A stretch of DNA of 64,000 nucleotides from Anodontia alba. Lineage: Eukaryota > Mollusca > Bivalvia > Lucinida > Lucinidae. Position 1 is the first letter of the stretch; every line of letters begins with the position of its first letter. Both the position numbers and the translations under genes were made by a program. Under the pieces are notes generated by a model that had not been told where the DNA came from, searched no databases, and saw nothing but the letters and a program-made list of their open reading frames with translations. Location: contig OZ024824.1 of assembly GCA_964016985.1 (NCBI GenBank), positions 49,145,587 through 49,209,586 on the forward strand, read 5' to 3'. Shown one piece after another: positions 1-11,278 of this stretch.

Positions 1-1442
1 GTTTGCTTCCCTATGCATTTGTATGGGAAAAACCTTTAAAAATCTTCTTCTCCAAAACCGAGCATGCCTTATGGCTGAATCTCTGCATATATCTTCGGGA
101 ACAGGAGGGCTACCAAAATTGCTAAAATAATGGTCATACATTGACATTTGACTTTTTTACGGTAAGGTCAATTTTGCTTCCTTATGCATTTGTATGGGAA
201 AAATGTTCAGAATTTCAAACAACTTCTGCTCTGGAGCCTCTGGGCCAATTTTGCTCAAATTTCATATGGGGCCTCCTTAGGTAGGAGGAACAAAAGATTG
301 CTAAAATGGTCAAGGTTCGTTGACCAAGATGGCCGCCATGCCCATATATGGTAAAAACCTTTAAAACTCTTCTTCTCTAGAACCAAGGATGCTTTGGGGC
401 TGAATGTTTGCATAAATCATCAGGACAGGGGGTCTACCAAAGTTGCTAAAATAATGGTCATACATTGACATTTGACCTTTTTATGGCAAGGTCAAGTTTG
501 CTTCCTTATGCATTTGTATGGGAAAAAACATTTAAAAATCTTATTCTCCAAAACCGAGGACGGCTTGTGGCTGAATCTTTGCATATATCATCTGGAACGG
601 GCAGTCTACCAAAGTTGCTAAAATAATTGTCATACATAGACATTTAACCTTTTTACGGCGAGGTCAAGTTTGCTTCTGTATGCATTTGTATGGGCCCCAT
701 AAATTTGTATGGAAAAAATGTTGATAATTTCAAATGGCTTTTCCTCTGACGCCTCCGGGCCAGTGTTGCTCAAATTTCATGCAGAGCCTCCGTGGGCAGG
801 AGAATGAAAGATTGCTAAAATGGGTATGGTCCATTGATCAAAATGGCTGCCATGCCCATATATGGTAAAAACCTTTAAAAATCTTCTTCTCCATAACCAA
901 ATAAGCTCTGGGTCCTAATCTTTGCACAAATTATGGGGGACAGGAGATCTACCAATATTGCTAAAATGATAATTCTATGTTGACATTTGACCTTTTTACC
1001 TCCAAGGTCAAATTTGCTTCCCCATTTGTATGGGCCATATACATTTATATTGAAAGTATCGAAGTGACTTGTAGATCAACAGTAGTTAAAATTGTTCTGA
1101 TTGGAAATCTAAGATGGCCATCATCTGATTTATATTTATAATATTTCCCTGCCACTGTGCTGTTTACATGTAAAAAATCATGATTCTTCAGAAACCACTT
1201 AGCCAATTTCCACCAAATTTCACATTGATCCTTCTGTTGAAATGTGATTGATAGTTTATTCAAATGATCATGCTCCATTGACTGTCAGGCCCATATATTC
1301 TTCTTCAAAACTAAGAACTGCTCAAATGATGATATTTTCATTAGTTGCGATGATAGGATTGGAAAAATGTTGCATAACATCTGCATGTCTGCAGTGGCTA
1401 TGTCACTCAGGTGAGCGAATCGTGGCCCGTGGGCCTCTTGTT
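1..1442 (+). mobile_element. 3' part of a hairpin-ended, tandem-repeat-containing element (left end outside window)
   Basis: The stretch consists of roughly 330-bp internal units (marked by GGCCGCCATGCCCATATATGG and CCTTTTTACGGCAAGGTC-like segments), then a unique tail ending in CTCAGGTGAGC and GGGCCTCTTGTT at 1442. Positions 575-1442 are collinear and nearly identical with 12614-13481, so this is a second copy of the element at 10337-13481. It lacks the mariner found in that copy and shows the empty TA site at about 583-587. The head lies before base 1. No protein-coding capacity is seen. Confidence 0.8.
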
Positions 1443-2124
1443 CTTTCTGACAAGTTTGCACTAATATTGGGACTAAGCATCTTAACAGTAAAACCAGAAG
1501 CTGAAATCAGGATTTTATTTTCAACTATAAATGAACACATGAATTAATAGGAAACATGAAGTATCAAACATGATATTTATAAAATTCTAGGAATTTGGAC
1601 ACCTGAATAATTTCTGTAATTATCCTTTTACTTTGACACCAGAGAAACAGATAAGGTGGGTATTTGGTGATGTCTGCTAACGACTGCATCGTTCTTTCAC
1701 CCATTTCTCTGCGAAATTGCCAAAATTGTGATGATGTTTCCTCTCGTCCCAATGACATCATTTGGATTTGACAAGATGGTGGCTGATGACTAGTCATGTG
1801 GATAACGTGTTTACAGAATAGAACAGAACAGTCAAAGGCAAGACTGCCGATTGCTCCGAATGTGGTGATATGGGTTTTTTGTACCATTATCATACATTTA
1901 CTAGAAAATATGTTCATTTTACATATGTGATACTAACATGGTTTTCAAGCACATATTCTTGTGGAGCGCAAAAGGTGTGATAATGGGTCAAGTGGGTGAT
2001 ACGGCTTTTTTGCCTGTGCAAGAAACCCATATCACCAGGTCACATGGGTGATACGTGATACAGCTTTTTTGTCAGGGCAAAAAACCCATATCACCACATT
2101 CAAATGTATGGTAAATAGATTTTG
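1443..2124. other. Unassigned stretch with scattered CCCATATCACC repeats
   Basis: No gene or known element is recognised. From about 1860 onward the motif CCCATATCACC and its complement GGTGATATGGG recur several times beside short T runs (for example CGGCTTTTTTGCC), leading into the palindrome that starts at 2125. This may be the outer part of the same palindromic element. The minus-strand open frame across 1564-1917 shows no family resemblance and is not called as a gene. Confidence 0.4.
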
Positions 2125-2284
2125 ATATGGCAATTTTCATATCATACCCCATATCAACCCGAGACACCCATATCAGCCCTAGGGCCATCGGCCCTCGGGT
2201 TGATATGGGTGTCTCGGGTGAAGGCCGTCAGGCTGATATGGGTGTCTTGGGTTAATATGGGCTATGATATGAAAATTGCCATAT
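2125..2284. repeat. Long near-perfect palindrome (54-bp arms)
   Basis: Arms 2125-2178 and 2231-2284 are reverse complements with only three mismatches over 54 bp. The arms begin ATATGGCAATTTTCATATCA and end near ATCAGCC. The 52-bp centre repeats part of the arm (GATATGGGTGTCTCGGG), so alternative foldings are possible. It is consistent with a foldback MITE or a hairpin-RNA source. No target duplication was identified. Confidence 0.85.
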
Positions 2285-2439
2285 AATAATCTCTATCATG
2301 GAAAAAAAATCCTGATTTGAAGACATCTTCCAGACCCCACCCCAATAAATATCAAATGGTCGCTCACTTATTTGTTTATTTACCCTGATAGTTGTGTTTG
2401 ATCAAAACACCAATGCAGATTTTGTAAATGTTCCTTGTG

Positions 2440-2687
2440 TACGTATACAGCTGATTACCTGCTGTCTGATATCCACAAAAATCTTGTTTGCACAATGATA
2501 TTACATCTGTTGGCCAATTAAGTCACACAGGTGACTGCCTAAGGGGCCTTCTGGATTAAGACTTTAAGATGACTGAACGGTCGTTTTTTCCTGTGGAAGG
2601 TGTGAAAACAGAATAGAATAGCACATTATCTATTGGTTAAATATTGCTAGTTAAAATACGGTTTACTTTTAAAAAAACTTCATTTTT
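2440..2687 (-). repeat. Terminal fragment of the AT-rich long-TIR repeat family
   Basis: Sequence such as CTGTGGAAGGTGTGAAA, TAGCACATTATCTATTGGTTAA and TTGCTAGTTAAAATA matches the right end of the large insertion at 41633-47014 and, inverted, the short element at 29643-29946. Only the terminal ~250 bp is present here, ending in ACTTTTAAAAAAACTTCA. Confidence 0.7.
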
Positions 2688-2857
2688 ATGATACTTGGTA
2701 GAAATGTCGAACAGGACCAGACGAATGTGTCACGTACAAGAAAGACAACTTTGCCTTTCTTACTTTTGGCGTTATTTCCCTTTGTTATATTTGACAGTGA
2801 TAATCCAGTGATTTCGTGTCCCGCTCTGTAAGTCAAAGACCCTTTGGAATATTTTTA

Positions 2858-3940
2858 CAGGGTGGCCACACACTCTGGAAAACAGGGAAAACAGGGAAAA
2901 TGGTGAAAAAAAAAAATCCCTGCAGGAAAAAATCAGGGAATTTGAAATTTTGCTGAAAATCAGGGAAAAATCAGGGAATTTCAAAAAATCTTATCTTTGT
3001 AAGGTCAAAATATTCAAATTTTATAGCTGTTCAGATGTGGCTACTGGTGGTTTCTTTCTGCCATATGCACTTGTTTTCTTAGTAAAGTGTTATTTAGAGA
3101 ATATAGCATCACTGCTTCAGTGTTCTGCATATTAGCATGTTACATGAGGAACCCATTTGGTCATTTTAATTTTTTCAGTGGGTCAGCACACACGAAGCTT
3201 GTAGACAAAATGACAAAACTTGTAAGCCTACAATAAAAAATTGTTTGTTTGCAATTGCCAACCTACCCACACATTTTGCTCCTACTCAAATTATTATTTT
3301 GCTTTTCCAGAACAAGTTTTCTTTCTTCATGGCTGTATCATTAAAAAGCTAATATAAAGCAAAATTTGCTTTAAACTGACATATGAGTATGTGTATTGCT
3401 AATTACTGTTGCATAATCAATTGATATCAAGACTTGTTCCCAATTTGAAAATTCTAGTCTTCATACCCACCCCTTGAACACATGAAAAAAGAAAATCCCA
3501 ACCTGTCTATCCATCCTTGAACACCTGAATAGGTAATTGCAAACAAGCAATTTTTAAGAATGGCCTTAGACAGTCTACCATGTAATCAAAAAAAAAAAAA
3601 AAGAACAAAAACCCCTACTGTTTTAATAAATTGGAGGTGAAGGTGTGGCTACAAGGGGAGGTTGGAGACCATATATTTTACCAGTTTTGATTTTGACTAC
3701 CATGAAAGTAAATTAGCACATGTACATCATATTTTAGATAAATTTTCATTTAATTAAGAATATTGTGGCAGCATTGTGTATAAACATGTCACTTGATAGC
3801 ATTTGAATCAGTATATGACTTCTAAAAGTAGGGGCCATTGCAATAATATAAGGTTTTTAATCAGGGAAAATCAAATCAGATCAGGGAAAAATCAGGGAAA
3901 AATCAGGGAATTTGATTGCTAAAAATGTGTGGCCACCCTG
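2858..3940. mobile_element. Non-autonomous DNA transposon with CAGGGTGGCCACACA TIRs
   Basis: A 15-bp perfect terminal inverted repeat, CAGGGTGGCCACACA, lies at both ends of 1083 bp. The candidate target duplication is TTTTA (2853-2857 and 3941-3945); joining the flanks restores a continuous satellite monomer. Subterminal ATCAGGGAAAAATCAGGGAA repeats occur inside both ends, a layout common in hAT-like non-autonomous elements of marine invertebrates. The 5-bp duplication is short for hAT, so the superfamily is uncertain. There is no transposase; the interior is AT-rich and unassigned. Confidence 0.8.
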
Positions 3941-3973
3941 TTTTATGATACTTGGTAGAAATGTAGAACAGGA

Positions 3974-4243
3974 TGTGCGAAGGTGTCTTTATCTTACGTC
4001 ACTGGGGCGCCCAACTGATATTGGCTTACAGTTGGGCAAGGCCTGCTATCCTTGTAGCAGGTAAGGGTAGAGGGGGATGTTTTTATTTCTTCTGTTTCTT
4101 CACTTTCATTCCTGTTCCTCTTTCTTCCCTGTCCCTCTCTTTCATCTCCTCTACCATCTCTTCTATCTTTTTTCTCCCTTTCTCTGGGAGACGACACAAA
4201 ATGACCCACAAGGGTTGACGTGTCGTTAAACCCCAACTCAATC
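3974..4243 (+). mobile_element. SINE-like element (TCAA-tail family), copy 1
   Basis: It is flanked by a 14-bp duplication, AATGTAGAACAGGA (3960-3973 and 4244-4257). The body has CACTGGGGC, an inverted GTAGCAGG region, a pyrimidine-rich TTTCTTC/TTCCCT middle, then TGACCCACAAGGG and a 3' end GTCGTTAAACCCCAACTC with AATCAAT. Two more copies lie at 34706-34954 and 58595-58897. No clear Pol III B box was found, so the origin of the 5' part is unknown. Confidence 0.8.
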
Positions 4244-4487
4244 AATGTAGAACAGGACCAGACAACGTGTCGCATACAAGAATGACAACTCTGCCTTTCT
4301 TACTTTTGGTGTTATCTCCCTTTGTTATGTCTGACAGAGACTTTGGAATTGCATCCATTTAACAGGTCCTTCAAAATAATTATCACCTATTATCACCCCA
4401 TGGAAGCATTAATCTATGCTTTGCTTCTCATAGGCATATCAGACAACTTGTCCAGTAAGTATATTGCAATATTTGTTGCTCCTCATG

Positions 4488-4534
4488 TGAAGGTGAATGT
4501 ATTTATTGTACCTCACAGGTAGAGAGGCTGCAGG
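4488..4534 (+). repeat. Duplicated intron-exon junction just upstream of the catalase exon
   Basis: The sequence TGTATTTATTGTACCTCACAG at about 4498-4518, followed by GTAGAGAGGCTGCAGG, mirrors the true acceptor at 4578-4585 and the exon start GTGGAGAGGCTGGATCC, 67 bp downstream. It looks like a local tandem duplication carrying the acceptor and about 16 exon bases. Splicing to the upstream AG would shift the frame (67 is not a multiple of 3) and run into a stop within the exon, so this is probably a decoy. Confidence 0.75.
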
Positions 4535-4585
4535 TTTTCTCATTTGTAGATGGATGTATTTAGTAATATTAATTATACCTCACAG

Positions 4586-4716
4586 GTGGAGAGGCTGGAT
4601 CCGCTGACACAGCCCGGGACCCCAGAGGATTTGCAGTGAAGATGTATACGGAAGATGGCAACTGGGATCTTGTTGGCAATAACACACCAATCTTCTTCAT
4701 CAGAGATCCTATGATG
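4586..4716 (+). CDS. CAT: Catalase, internal exon (distal haem-side region)
   Basis: This exon encodes part of haem catalase, which converts hydrogen peroxide to water and oxygen, usually in peroxisomes. The 131 bp start in phase 1 (first two bases complete a split Gly codon) and then give 43 codons. They include [15 protein letters not shown] and [18 protein letters not shown], which align without gaps to about residues 118-160 of human catalase. The first Asn of GNNTP corresponds to catalytic Asn148. The acceptor is CCTCACAG and the donor is GTATGT. DPMM replaces the DPIL seen in human. Earlier exons, including the one with catalytic His75, were not found upstream. The following intron runs about 31.2 kb to 35931 and is filled with repeats. 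Confidence 0.96.
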
Positions 4717-4750
4717 GTATGTGCTAACATTTTTGTTGTACAGACTTTTT

Positions 4751-6084
4751 AGCTCACCTGAGCTATGCTCAGGATGAGCTATAGTGATCACTTTTTGTCC
4801 GTCGTCTCTCCGTCTGACGTCTGTTAACACTTTCAAATGACAACTCCTCTCAAAGCCATTGATGCAATTTGTCCATAATTTGGTAAGAATGTTGCTTTGA
4901 TAGGGGGATTTAAAAATAGATAAAATTATGGTGATCTGCCTCTTGGTCTGGTTGCCATGGCAACAGAAAACTCCTATAGACTTAAAATGGGAAAATGGTT
5001 ATTGCATTTTCTCCATAACCACTGAAGTGATGTGAACCATATTTGGCAGTTATGATTATCTGATGATTGTCTACCCAGTTTATGTGTTTCATGACCAGTG
5101 GCCATTTTGTTTGGTTGCTATGGCAACATTAAATTTTGAAAAAGGAAATTTTTAAATGACAACTCCTTCAAAACCACTGAAGTAGTATGACTCTAATTTG
5201 GTATAAATGTTGCTTCGGTAGGGGCAATTCAAAACAGCTAAAATTATGGTTATACCCCTCTTGGTTTGGTTTCCATGGCAACAGAAAGCTCCCATACTTA
5301 AATGACAACTCCTTCAAAACCACTGAAGCAGTATGACTCTAATTTGGTATAAATATTGCTTGGATAAGGGCAATTCAAAATAGCTAAAATTGTGGTGATC
5401 TGCCTCTTGGTTTGGTTGCCATGGCTCCAGAAATCTCCCATAGACTTATAATGGGAAAATGGTTTAATTGCATTTTCTCCATAACCAGGGAAGTGATATG
5501 TAGCATATCTGGCAGTTATGATCATTAGATGATTGTCTATCCAGTTTATGTGTTTGATGACCAGTGGCCACTTTTTTAAAAAAAAGAAATTTTTTAAATG
5601 ACAACTCGTCCAAAACCACTGAAGCAGTAGGGGTCTAATTTGGTACAAATGTTGCTTGGCTAAGGGCACTTCAAAATAGCTAAAAGTTTGGCGGCCTGCC
5701 TCTTGGTTGCCATGGCAACAGTAAGCTCCCATAGACTTATAATGGAAAAATTAAAATTGCAGTTTCTCGATAACCAGTGAAGTGATGTGAGCCATATTTT
5801 GAAGTTATGATCATCTGATGATTGTCTACCCAGCTTATGTGTTTTATGACCAGTGGCCATTTTGTTTGGTTGCCACGGCAACATTCAATTTTGAAAAAGG
5901 AAATTTTTAAATGACAACTTCTTCAAAACCACTGAAGCAGTATGACTCTTATTTGGTACAAATGTAGCTTGGGTAAGGGCAGTTCACAATAGCTAAAATT
6001 ATGGTTGTCTGCCTCTTAGTTTGGTTGCCATGGCAACAGAAAGCTCTCATTGACTTTTAATGGGAAAATGGTTAAATTGCATTT
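4751..6084 (+). mobile_element. Hairpin-headed tandem-repeat element, 3' end missing
   Basis: A TTTTT run precedes AGCTCACCTGAGC, a short stem-loop, a TGAGCTATAGTGATCAC segment and GTCCGTCG-rich DNA. An array follows with AAATGACAACTCC... recurring at about 4835, 5153, 5300, 5596 and 5908, giving units of about 147 bp and about 300 bp. The marker GGTTGCCATGGCAACA recurs. No CTCAGGTGAGC tail follows; it stops where a different sequence (ATGCCCCACAGC) begins. Confidence 0.75.
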
Positions 6085-6389
6085 TTATGCCCCACAGCAA
6101 AAAGTGACGAGGGTATTATGCTATACCGTCCGAAATTTTGAGTATCCGTTCGTCTTTCTGGGTGAACATCCAAGGTTTAGGGGCTATTTTTGGGCTATTT
6201 TGGACATAATTATGAGGTATTTTGACGTTTATTCCTTTTAAAATGCATTAGCTAGCCCCTAAACCAAATTTGAATAGCTCCTAAATCCCTGTGGAAATTT
6301 AACATTGAGGTAGTCCCTAAACCCAAAATGTTAGAAAGTCTGTCCATTCCCACAAGGAGGTACTTGCGTGGCTTACCATCAGCATTTTT
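6085..6389. other. Short unassigned stretch with an inverted GGTTTAGGGGCT motif
   Basis: It starts with ATGCCCCACAGCAAAAAGTG and contains GGTTTAGGGGCT (about 6172) and its complement AGCCCCTAAACC (about 6254). This is probably fragments of one or two other repeats. No gene is seen. Confidence 0.4.
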
Positions 6390-6798
6390 AGCTCACCTAA
6401 GCAAAAGCTAAGGGTGAGCTATTGTGATCACCCTCTGTCCGTCATCCGTCGTTGTACGTTGTCCATCGTCAACAATTAGTTTGTTAACATTCTAGCAATC
6501 ACATTTTTGATCCAATCTTGATGAAACTTACCCAGAATGTTTGCCCCTATTAAATCTAAGTCAAGTTCGATACTGGGTCACTTGGGGTCAAAAACTAGGT
6601 CACCAGGTCAAATCAAAGGAAAAACTTGTTAACACTCTAGAGGTCACAGTTTTGAAGCAGTCATCATGAATCTTGCTCAAAATGTTTGTCTTGATGATTT
6701 CTAGGTCAAGTTCGAAACTGGGTCACGTGGGGTCAAAAACTAGGTCACCTGGCCAAATCAGCGGAAAACCTTGTTAACACTCTAGCGGACACATTTTT

Positions 6799-9605
6799 AG
6801 CTCACCTGAGCCGAAGGCTCATGGTGAGCTATTGTGATCACTCACCGTCCGTCGTCGTCGGCGTCGCTGCCGTCGTCGTCGTCGTCCGGATGTCCGTCTG
6901 TCCACAATCTTTAAACAACATCTCCTCCTAAACCACTGGTGGGAATTTGACCAAACTTCACAGGAATGATCCTTGGTTGGTCCTCTTTCAAAGTTGTTCA
7001 AATGGTTCCGGTTCATTGCATATCTAGGTCACAGGAGCTAAAAATAGATTTTTTAATTAAAAACTTAAAAAATCTTCTTGTCCGAAACCACTGGACCGAT
7101 TTCAATATAATTTTGCAGAAATGTTCCTTTGGTGATCCTCTACAAAGATTGTTCAAGCCATTTGGATTCGTCAAAAAACATGGCCGCCAGGGGGCGGGGC
7201 TTATTTTCCCTGTATATCAATATAGAAAACTTTAAAAATCTTCTTGTCAGAAACCATTGGACCAATTTCCATATAATTTTGCAGAAATGTTCCTTTGGTG
7301 ATCCTCTACCAAGATTGTTCAAGCCATTTGGATTCATCCAAAAAACATGGCCGCCAGGGGGCGGGGCTTATTTTCAATATATATCTGTATAGAAAACTTT
7401 AAAAATCTTCTTGTCAGAAACCACTGGACCGATTTCCATATAATTTTGCAGAAATGTTTCTTTGGTGATCCTCTTGCAAGATTGTTCAAGCCATTTGGAT
7501 TCGTCAAAAAACATGGCCGCCAGGGGGCGGGGCTTATTTTCCCTATATATCTGTAAAGAAAACTTTAAAAATCTTCTTGTCAGAAACCACTGGACCGTTT
7601 TCCATATAATTTTGCAGAAATGCTCCTTTGGTTATCCTCTTGCAAGATTGTTCAAGCCATTTGGATTCGTCAAAAAACATGGCCGCCAGGGGGCGGGGCT
7701 TATTTTTCCTATATATCTATATAGAAAACTTAAAAAAATCTTCTTGTTAGTAACCACTGGACCGATTTCAGTATAATTTTGCAGAAATGATCCTTTGGTG
7801 ATCCTCTACCAAGATTGTTCAAGCCATTTGGATTCGTCAAAAAACATGGCTGCCAGGGGGTGCGGGGCTTATTTTCCCTATATATCTATATAGAAAATTT
7901 AAAAAATCTTCTTATCAGAAACCACTGGAACGATTGCAATATAATGTGGCAGAAATGTTCCTTTGGTGATCCTGTACCAAGATTGTTCAAGCCATTTGGA
8001 TTCGTCAAAAAACATGGCCACCAGGGGGCAGGGCTTATTTTCCTTATATATCTATATAGAAAAACTTGAAAAATCTTCTTGTCAGAAACCACTGGACCGA
8101 TTTCATTATAACTTGGCAAAAATGTTTCCTTGGTGACCTACTAAGATTGTTCAAGTAATCGTGATTTGTCAAAAAACATGGCGGCTAGGGGGTGGAGCTT
8201 ATTTTCCCTATATATCTATATAGAAAACTTGAAAAAATCTTCTTGTCAGAAACCACTGGACCGATTTCAATATACCTTGGCAGAAATGTTTCTTTGGTGA
8301 CCCTTTACCAAGATTGTTCAAGCCGTCATGATTTGTCAAAAAACATGGCCGCCAGGGGGCGGGGCTTATTTTCCCTATATATATCTATATAGAAAACTTG
8401 AAAAAACTTCTTGTCAGAAACCACTGGATCGATGTCAATATAACTTGGCAGATATGTTTCCTTGGTGACCCTTTACCAAGATTGTTCAAGCTATCATGAT
8501 TTGTCAAAAAACATGGCTGGTAGGGGGCGGGGCTTATTTTCCCCGTATATCTACATAGAAAACTTTAATGATCTTCTTGTCAGAAACCACTGGACTGATT
8601 TCAATTAAACATTGCAGAAATGTTTCTTATGTAACCCTCTATCAAGGTTATGCAAGCCGTCATGATTCATCAAGAAACGGGGCCGCCAGGGGGCAGGGTT
8701 TATTTTCCCTATATATCTATATAGAAAAACTTTAAAAGTCTTCTTTTCAGAAACCACAGGTCCAATTTCATTACAACTTGGCAAAAATGTTTCCTTGGTG
8801 ACCCTCTACCAAGATTGTTCAAGTAATCATGATTTGTCAAAAAACATGGCTGCTAGTGGGTGGGGCTTATTTTCCCTATATATCTATATAGAAAACTAAA
8901 AAATCTTCTTGTCAGAAACCAATGGACCGATTTCAATATAACTTGGCAGGAATGTTTCTTTGGTGACCCTCTACCAAGGTTGTTCAGGCTGTCATGATCG
9001 TCAAAAAACATGGCCGCTATGGGGCAGGGCTTATTTTTTTCTATATGTCTATATAAAAAACTTTAAAAATCTTCTCGTAAGAAACCGTTGGACCAAGCTC
9101 AATGTAGCTTGGCAAGAATGTTGCTTTTGTGACCCTCTACCAGGATGGTTCAAGCCTTCATGATATGTCAAAAAACATGGCCTCCAGGGGGCGGGGCTCA
9201 TTTTTGGTATATATTTGTATAGAAAACTTTAAACTGCTTCTTGTCAAATACCTCCTGACCAATTTCAATAATGCTTTGGTGACCCTCTACCAAGAATGTT
9301 CAAGCAATCCTGATTTGTCAAAAAAACATGCCTGCTAGTGGGTGGGGCTTATTTTCCCTCTATATCTAACTAGAAAACTTTAAAAATCTTCTTGTCAGAA
9401 ACCACTGAACCGATTTCAGTTTAACTTGGCAGGAATGTTCCTTTGGTTACCCTCTACCAAGTTTGTTCAAGCTGTCATGATTCGTCATGGTTATAAAATT
9501 TATACATAAAATTTTAGAGCAGTGAACTTGGCTGAAACTTCAACATTAAGTATGCAAATCTGTTTGCTCAGGTGAGCGATATAGGACCATCATGGTCCTC
9601 TTGTT
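6799..9605 (+). mobile_element. Hairpin-headed element with ~166-bp CTCF-motif-like monomers, nested copy 1
   Basis: The head AGCTCACCTGAGCC with loop and TGAGCTATTGTGATCAC starts at 6799, then a GTCGTCG/GTCCGTC microsatellite. About 14 monomers of 166-167 bp follow (CAGAAACCACTGGACCG, AATGTTCCTTTGGTGA, ATTGTTCAAGCC, then TGGCCGCCAGGGGGCGGGG). The tail CTCAGGTGAGCGATATAGG and CATGGTCCTCTTGTT ends at 9605. The insertion site is precise, between CACATTTTT and CAAGCAATC of a host monomer. Because the period is not a multiple of three, open frames through the array are accidental. Confidence 0.88.
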
Positions 9606-11278
9606 CAAGCAATCATCATGAATCTTGCTCAAATGACCCCAAGTGACCCAGTTTTGAACTTGACCTAGAAACATCAAGACAAACGTCTTGATGATTTCTA
9701 GGTCAAGTTCAAAACTGGGTCACTTGGGATCATAAACTAGGTCACCAGGCCAAATCAAAGGAAGATCTTGCCAACACTAGTCACATTTTTGAAGCAATAA
9801 TCATGAATCTTGCTCTAATTGTTTGTCTTGATGAATTCTAGGTCAAGTTCAAAACTGGGTCACTTTGGGTCAAAAACTAGGTCACTAGGCCAAATCAGCA
9901 GAAAACCTTGTTAATACTCTAGCGGTCACATTCTTGAAGCAATCATCATGATTTCTAGATCAAGTTTGAAACTGGGTCACTTGGAGTCAAAAACTAGGTC
10001 ACCGGGCCAAATCAAAGGAAGACCTTGTTAACACTTTTGAAGCAATCATTATTAATCTTGCCCTAAATGTTTGTCTTGATGATTTCTAAGTCAAGTTTGT
10101 AACTGGGTCACCTGGGGTCAGAAACTAGGTCACCAGGCCAAATCAAAGGAAAACCTTATTAACACTCCAAAGCAAAAGGTCACATTTTTTTTAAATAATC
10201 ATCATAAATATTGTTCAAAATGTTTTTCTTGATGATTTCTAGGTCTAGTTTAAAACTGGGTCACTTGATGTCAGAAACTAGGTCACCAGGCAAAATCAAA
10301 GGAAAACCTTGTTGATGCTCTAGAGGTCACATTTTTAGCTCACCTGAGCTCTGCTCAGGATGAGCTATTGTGATCACTTTTCGTCCGTCGTCCGTCCGTT
10401 AACATTTTCAAATGACTTCTCCACTGAAGCCGCTGAGCCAATTTTGCTCAGATTTCATATGGAGTCTCCTTAGGGTGGGGGAACGAAAGATTGCTAAAAT
10501 GGTCACGGTCCGTTGACCAAGATGGCCACCATGCCCATATATGGTAAAAATCTTTAAAAATCTTCTTCTCTAGAACCGAGCATGCCTTGGGGCTGAATCT
10601 TTGCAAGAATCATCAGGGACAAGAGGTCTACCAAAATTGCTAAAAGAATTGTCGTACATTGACGTTTGACCTTTTTACGGCAAGGTCAAGTTTGCTTCCC
10701 TATGCATTTGTATGGGAAAAATCTTTAAAAATCTTCTTCTCCAAAACCGAGTATACCTTGTGGCTGAATTTTTGCTTATATCATCGGGAACGGGAGGGCT
10801 ACCAGAGTTGCTAAAATAATGGTCGTACATTGACATTTGACCTTTTTACGGTAAGGTCAATTTTGCTTCCTTATGCATTTGTATGGGAAAAATGTTCAGA
10901 ATTTCAAACAACTTCTGCTCTGGAGCCTCTGGGCCAATTTTGCTCAAATTTCATATGGAGCCTCCTTAGGGTGGGGGAATGAAAGATTGCTAAAATGGTC
11001 GCAGTTTGTTGACCAAGATGGCCGCCATGCCCATATATGGTAAAAACCTTTAAAACTCTTCTTCTCCAGAACCGAGGATGCTTTGGGGCTGAATCTTTGC
11101 ATAAATCATCGGGGATGGGGGGGTCTACCAAAGTTGCTAAAATAATGATCGTACATTGGCATTTGACCTTTTTACGGCAAGGTCAAGTTTGCTTCCCTAT
11201 ACATTTGTCTGGGACAAAATATTTAAAAATCTTATTCTCCAAATCCGAGGATGGCTTGTGGCTGAATCTTTGCATATA

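Larger units (their letters stand above)
2688..4340 (+). repeat. Two ~170-bp satellite-like monomers split by two insertions
   Basis: The segment TGATACTTGGTAGAAATGT...CTTTCTTACTTTTGG...TTATTTCCCTTTG occurs at 2688-2857 and again in 3941-3973 plus 4244-4340. The same monomer type forms the array at 17060-17960. The first junction is occupied by the TIR element at 2858-3940, and the second monomer is interrupted by the SINE-like element at 3974-4243. Confidence 0.7.

Noticed and set aside
1564..1917. Minus-strand frame with an ADITKYPPY stretch reminiscent of the catalase DITKY motif
   Set aside because: It is on the opposite strand to the catalase exons and nothing else around it matches; treated as coincidence.
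7129..8392. Series of open frames of 65-104 codons through the 166-bp array
   Set aside because: The same peptide words reappear in shifting frames because the monomer length is not a multiple of three; no start context, splice sites or family resemblance.
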